Assembly: GCA_002340255.1 (NCBI GenBank)
Contig: DDLS01000175.1
Location: 1-64,000, forward strand
Length of the DNA: 64,000 bases
Direction of reading: 5' to 3'
Source of the DNA: Cyanobacteria bacterium UBA2566
GTDB taxonomy: Bacteria > Cyanobacteriota > Cyanobacteriia > Cyanobacteriales > Desertifilaceae
The notes under the pieces were generated by a model, which had not been told where the DNA came from, ran no database searches, and saw nothing but the letters and a program-made list of their open reading frames with translations. The position numbers were made by a program, and so were the translations under genes. Below, piece by piece: positions 60,943 to 64,000 of the stretch (within the stretch, counting starts at the first letter, position 1; every line of letters starts with the position of its first letter).

Positions 60943-62265
60943 ATGTTGCAGTTCATCGATCGCCTAGTCGAGAATCAAACGGGGAAACATCTAGACGATT
61001 TGCAGAAGAACATCGTTCAAGGCCTGTGGGAAGGCAAGACTTACCAACAAATGGCTGAAGACATTCCCGGTCGCTACAGTGAAAACTATATCGGAGACGA
61101 GAGCCGTAAGCTTTTCAAGGTCTTATCTGATGCGTTAGGTGACGAAGTTAAGAAAGCTAATTTTTGCTGGACGTTAGAGCGAGCGGTTAATTCCCCATTA
61201 GTTGGTTTAGTCAATGGAGATCTGACGTGGTGTCCTCATCCAGATCGCCAAACCACCAGCACCGAAGCACCCAAACCCACTCCAACCGGACCGAATCATG
61301 ATTTAAGCCTTGCTCCAAAAATCAGGACATTCTGCGATCGCACCACCGAACTCAGCACTCTCTCTCACTGGCTCTGTAACCAAAACATTCCCCTGATTTC
61401 CGTAGTTGGCATCGCCGGGATTGGTAAAACAACCCTCGTGAAGCGCTGGATTGACTTAAACTTAGAAGAATTTGATACCATTATCTGGAAAAGTATCCCA
61501 TTCTCCCCTAGCTTAAATACCATTATCGAGGACATCTTAACCACGGTTAATCCCGATACTCTCCTCACCCATCCTCTGCTAACTCAATTATTCCAGCTTT
61601 TACGCGATCGCCGATGCTTGCTTGTCCTAGATGACTTCCAACAGATTTTTATACCCGGTCAACTTGCCGGACACTATAAACCAGAAGCCCAAGATTACCA
61701 CACCTTACTCACCAAAATTACCGAAATTGACCATCAATCCACCCTTCTTGTCATCAGTCAAGAAAAAAATCAACAGATGATGGCTTTAGATGCAGAACTT
61801 TATCCCATCAAATGTTTAGAACTCGGCGGATTTGACAGCACAGAACTATTGAAAGATGTCGGTTTAGGAGAGAGCGACAGCGCCCTTCAAATCCTGAAAA
61901 ACTATGAAGGTCATCCCATTTATCTTAAACAAATCTCTAGCTTAATTCAAACCCTTTTCTCCGGCAATATCGCCGAATTGTTTGCCGAAGACCACCTCAT
62001 TCTCACTCAAACCATGCAGACTCGGATGAAAACGTGTTTTAACCGTTTATCGCCTCCCGAACAACAAATTGCCCTCCACTTAAGTCAAAGCGCTCTGCCC
62101 ATTTCACGGGAACAGTTAAGAGCCGACTTATCCTTATCCTCAACCGACTTAATTAACGGATTAGACTCCTTAAAGCGGCGCTTCTTACTCACCTCCATAG
62201 AAACAGAGAGAATCGCCTTTAACTTATCTCCCATTTTTCGAGAATATGTCAGATCGTTAAGTTAG
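60943..62265 (+). CDS. NB-ARC STAND ATPase without sensor repeats
   Basis: This is a 440-aa protein. The N-terminal ~100 residues form a helical domain common in cyanobacterial NB-ARC proteins (GLWEGKTYQQMAEDIPGRYS, then ESRKLFKVLSDALGDEVKKA), HTH-like in pattern. A Pro/Thr linker follows, then the NB-ARC domain: Walker A GIAGIGKTT at 156-164 and Walker B CLLVLDDF near 225-232. A winged-helix part (PEQQIALHLSQSALPISREQ) ends at IFREYVRSLS. Related proteins usually continue into WD40 or TPR sensor repeats; none are here. It may act with a separate sensor, in regulation or defence. Confidence 0.83.
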   Translation: MLQFIDRLVENQTGKHLDDLQKNIVQGLWEGKTYQQMAEDIPGRYSENYIGDESRKLFKVLSDALGDEVKKANFCWTLERAVNSPLVGLVNGDLTWCPHPDRQTTSTEAPKPTPTGPNHDLSLAPKIRTFCDRTTELSTLSHWLCNQNIPLISVVGIAGIGKTTLVKRWIDLNLEEFDTIIWKSIPFSPSLNTIIEDILTTVNPDTLLTHPLLTQLFQLLRDRRCLLVLDDFQQIFIPGQLAGHYKPEAQDYHTLLTKITEIDHQSTLLVISQEKNQQMMALDAELYPIKCLELGGFDSTELLKDVGLGESDSALQILKNYEGHPIYLKQISSLIQTLFSGNIAELFAEDHLILTQTMQTRMKTCFNRLSPPEQQIALHLSQSALPISREQLRADLSLSSTDLINGLDSLKRRFLLTSIETERIAFNLSPIFREYVRSLS

Positions 62266-62329
62266 ATTGGTAAGGTGATGATGACAAGGTTTTAGCCAAT
62301 TCCCCATTACCACTGTCCAGCGCCATCAT

Positions 62330-62857
62330 TTATCGGTTGAGAACACTAGGCCAATTACGATCTCCTTTAGCAATATTGCCAGGTATATCCCGACTCCATT
62401 GGGCTTGTACACCTTTACTATAGTTCAGGTACAATTTCCCTTCATGGATTGCCCAAGCGTTGGGATCGACTGGAGCAGTGTATCCTTCACTCACGGCTTT
62501 GGCGCAGTATCCCCCATATTGAGGAGCGTATTGGGTAGGATTCGCAGCAAATTTATCGCGGTTTTCAGCACTGGCAAAGTACCAGGTTGTTCCGTTCCAT
62601 TGATGTTGGTATTCCGCTTTGCCCATCACGGCATTTGCACCCTGGTTTTGACTGAAATAGGCTACGGGATCTGCACCTCGGATGGCTACCCCTTGGCGAG
62701 AGAAAACAGGAGGGAGTTTTGTCGCTTTAGTTGCACTCGCTTTAAGAGAGGTTGGGGTTTCCCCAGTCTTGAATTGCCCTTGGGCATAGGTGTGGGCGGT
62801 AATGCCTAGAGTAAAAATAGAGGCGATCGCCAGGATGGTAAGGTAATGGTGTTTCAT
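62330..62857 (-). CDS. Secreted YHS-domain protein
   Basis: This is a 175-aa protein with start at ATG 62857 (MKHHYLTILAIASIFTLGIT), a signal peptide ending near HTYAQG. The YHS domain follows: AIRGADPVAYFSQNQGANAV, WNGTTWYFASAENRDKFAAN, and YAPQYGGYCAKAVSEGYTAP with the YGGYCA core. YHS domains occur in metal-handling proteins and this class is periplasmic; the ligand is not established. It is the tandem paralogue of the gene at 62962 but has only ASATKATKLP where that one has the Cys repeats. Confidence 0.85.
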   Translation of the reverse strand: MKHHYLTILAIASIFTLGITAHTYAQGQFKTGETPTSLKASATKATKLPPVFSRQGVAIRGADPVAYFSQNQGANAVMGKAEYQHQWNGTTWYFASAENRDKFAANPTQYAPQYGGYCAKAVSEGYTAPVDPNAWAIHEGKLYLNYSKGVQAQWSRDIPGNIAKGDRNWPSVLNR

Positions 62858-62961
62858 GAATGACTCCAAAAAGGCTAAGGATAGGAGTAAGGAATCGGTA
62901 ATAGGCAATAGGGAATTTCATTGACGACCTACTACCCATTACCAGTGTCCAGCCCTATAAC

Positions 62962-63798
62962 TTATCGATTCAGAATACCTGGCCAATGGCGATTGGCTTT
63001 GGCAATATTGCCAGGGATATCGCGCACCCACTGGGCTTGTACATCTTTATTGAAGTTGAGGTAGAGTTTCCCTTCATAGATTTTCCAAGCATCAGGATCG
63101 ACTGGGGCAAGGTTGCCTTCACTCATAGCTTTGGCGCAATATCCGCCATATTGAGGAGCGTATTGCTCGGGGTTCGCAGCGAATTTATCCCGGTTTTCAG
63201 CACTGGCAAACTTCCAGGTGGTTCCGTTCCACTCAACTGTATATTCATCTTTACCCATTACAGCTTCAGCTCCTGCGCCGTTGAGACTAAAATAGGCTAC
63301 GGGATCTGCACCTCTGATGGCTACGCCTTTGCGTGAGAAAACAGCGGGACGTTTGCTGGCACCGGCACAGGGATTGCTTCCGGCGCAGGGATTAGAGCCA
63401 GCACAGGGATTTTTGCCCGCACAGGCTTTGAGGGCACTACTTTTACCAGCACAGGGGTTGGAGCCAGCACAGGGATTTTCACCCGCACAGGGATTTTTGC
63501 CCGCACAGGCTTTGAGGGCACTACTTTTACCGGCACAAGGATTGTCACCAGCACAGGGGTTTTTACCAGCACAGGGGTTGTCACCAGCACAAGGATTTTT
63601 ACCGGCACAAGGGTTGTCACCCGCGCAAGGATTCTCACCGGCACAAGGATTTTTACCCGCACAGGGATTGCCAGCGCAAGCTTTCAGAGAGGTAGAAGTT
63701 TCTCCGGTCTTGTACTCCCCTTGAGCATAAGTGTGGGCGGTAATACCTACAGTAAAAATAGAGGCGATCGCTAGGCTGGCAATGTAATGTAGTTTCAT
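62962..63798 (-). CDS. Secreted YHS-domain protein with NPCAG Cys repeats
   Basis: This is a 278-aa protein. The signal peptide is residues 1 to about 26 (MKLHYIASLAIASIFTVGIT), nearly that of the paralogue. Residues 40-148 are a low-complexity array of 14 NPCAG units plus three ACAG units, 17 Cys in all, each unit ending in K, E, D or S. Two spacers SSALKACAGK divide it into blocks of 8, 3 and 3. The C-terminal YHS domain (AIRGADPVAYFSLNGAGAEA and YGGYCAKAMSEGNLAP) follows. Evenly spaced Cys in a periplasmic protein suggest metal binding (copper or another soft metal) or redox buffering. This is inference. Confidence 0.85.
   Translation of the reverse strand: MKLHYIASLAIASIFTVGITAHTYAQGEYKTGETSTSLKACAGNPCAGKNPCAGENPCAGDNPCAGKNPCAGDNPCAGKNPCAGDNPCAGKSSALKACAGKNPCAGENPCAGSNPCAGKSSALKACAGKNPCAGSNPCAGSNPCAGASKRPAVFSRKGVAIRGADPVAYFSLNGAGAEAVMGKDEYTVEWNGTTWKFASAENRDKFAANPEQYAPQYGGYCAKAMSEGNLAPVDPDAWKIYEGKLYLNFNKDVQAQWVRDIPGNIAKANRHWPGILNR
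63355..63681 (-). repeat. 18-bp coding tandem repeat (NPCAGx)
   Basis: This is the DNA behind the Cys-rich array. The unit is 18 bp (AAYCCNTGYGCNGGNRAN in coding sense) with synonymous variation between copies. Two ~90-bp higher-order units each begin with the same SSALKACAGK coding segment. Long open frames on the opposite strand and in other frames here are products of the repeat. Confidence 0.85.
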
Positions 63799-63966
63799 GA
63801 GTGACTCCGATAAAGTTAACGATAGCTGTAACTGTTGACATTTTCATGAAACCTTACCCAACTGAAGTAGCTGTGAGAGAAATCTGAACTCTTCCTGAGA
63901 ATTTTCTCTTTGGGATTCCCTTTAAGTTACGGTTGACCTCAGAAGTGTTTACTAAAGAGTGATGCC

Positions 63967-64000
63967 ATGCAAGCTGCTGATTGGCTCGTGAATGAACAAG
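63967..64000 (+). CDS. Possible start of a gene running off the right edge
   Basis: ATG 63967 gives MQAADWLVNEQ to the window end, with GAGTG 5 nt upstream. It is divergent from the Cys-repeat YHS gene with a 168-bp gap. Eleven codons are too few to identify it. Confidence 0.3.
   Translation, partial: MQAADWLVNEQ

Noticed and set aside
63355..63681. CRISPR-like periodicity
   Set aside because: Units are 18-bp contiguous coding repeats with no unique spacers; there are no cas genes in the window.
63317..63724. 135- and 113-codon frames rich in PAQG or PV(R/L)VK in the NPCAG region
   Set aside because: Alternative-frame products of the 18-bp repeat; the YHS gene frame has signal peptide and domain.

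Overview
The window is cyanobacterial chromosome. It carries magnesium chelatase subunit H (ChlH) and Mg-protoporphyrin IX methyltransferase (ChlM), a PEP-CTERM secreted protein, many HIP1-type GCGATCGC octamers, heptamer repeats (TAGGGAA)n, AGAAACCSGGTTTCT repeats and dense toxin-antitoxin debris. This mix is typical of filamentous, repeat-rich cyanobacteria. I cannot name a genus from the sequence alone.

Layout. (1) 1-1546 is the right end of an integrated element: a tyrosine recombinase running off the left edge, followed by a 23-bp tRNA 3'-end fragment that looks like the att site. (2) 1618-36069 is a 34-kb one-directional (minus strand) surface-polysaccharide locus. In transcription order it has an ABC exporter (Wzm, Wzt), a remnant of an epimerase, an SGNH hydrolase, an epimerase, the complete GDP-D-glycero-D-manno-heptose pathway (HddC, GmhB, GmhA, HddA) and a GDP-mannose-4,6-dehydratase-like enzyme. 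These are followed by a two-subunit pyruvate-dehydrogenase-E1-like TPP enzyme, a ColD/RfbH-like PLP dehydrase (His in place of the Schiff-base Lys), two atypical NAD-dependent epimerases and a Nudix hydrolase. The distal part has eleven glycosyltransferases, four methyltransferases, an O-antigen ligase/polymerase-like membrane protein and an AsnB-type amidotransferase. Read together, the sugar genes suggest a GDP-activated, deoxygenated and possibly two-carbon-branched heptose or hexose that is assembled, methylated, perhaps amidated, and exported by the ABC route.

(3) 36257-39970, plus strand: an overlapping three-gene operon (dipeptide/N-acyl-amino-acid epimerase, DUF1611 P-loop protein, DUF819 membrane protein) probably concerned with D-glutamate or muropeptide metabolism, then an NTF2-like protein. 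(4) 40023-46365: chlM and chlH with a PIN toxin/antitoxin pair between them. (5) 46366-48829: a toxin-antitoxin graveyard with one intact VapBC pair, a YoeB-type toxin cut by an 89-bp MITE-like element, a VapC with an in-frame stop, and a broken flavin/PNPOx-like gene. A perfect 20-bp inverted repeat brackets the first part. (6) 49044-57028: PEP-CTERM protein, iron-type ABC permease, SDR, Uma2 nuclease-like protein, DUF4419 protein and NadB.

(7) 57210-60227: small genes, including two diverged copies of a bicistron (unrecognised ~90-aa protein plus retropepsin-like aspartic protease), a frameshifted antitoxin, duplicated and truncated DUF433 and PIN fragments, and an intact DUF433/DUF5615 pair. 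(8) 60280-64000: a small membrane protein, a compact NB-ARC STAND ATPase with a clear extended -10 promoter, and tandem YHS-domain secreted proteins. One of these carries 14 NPCAG repeats (17 Cys), probably a metal-binding segment.

The best candidates for undescribed biology are the heptose/ColD/E1 branched-sugar pathway, the duplicated small-protein/aspartic-protease bicistron, and the Cys-repeat YHS protein. All calls come from reading motifs by eye; no database search was run.
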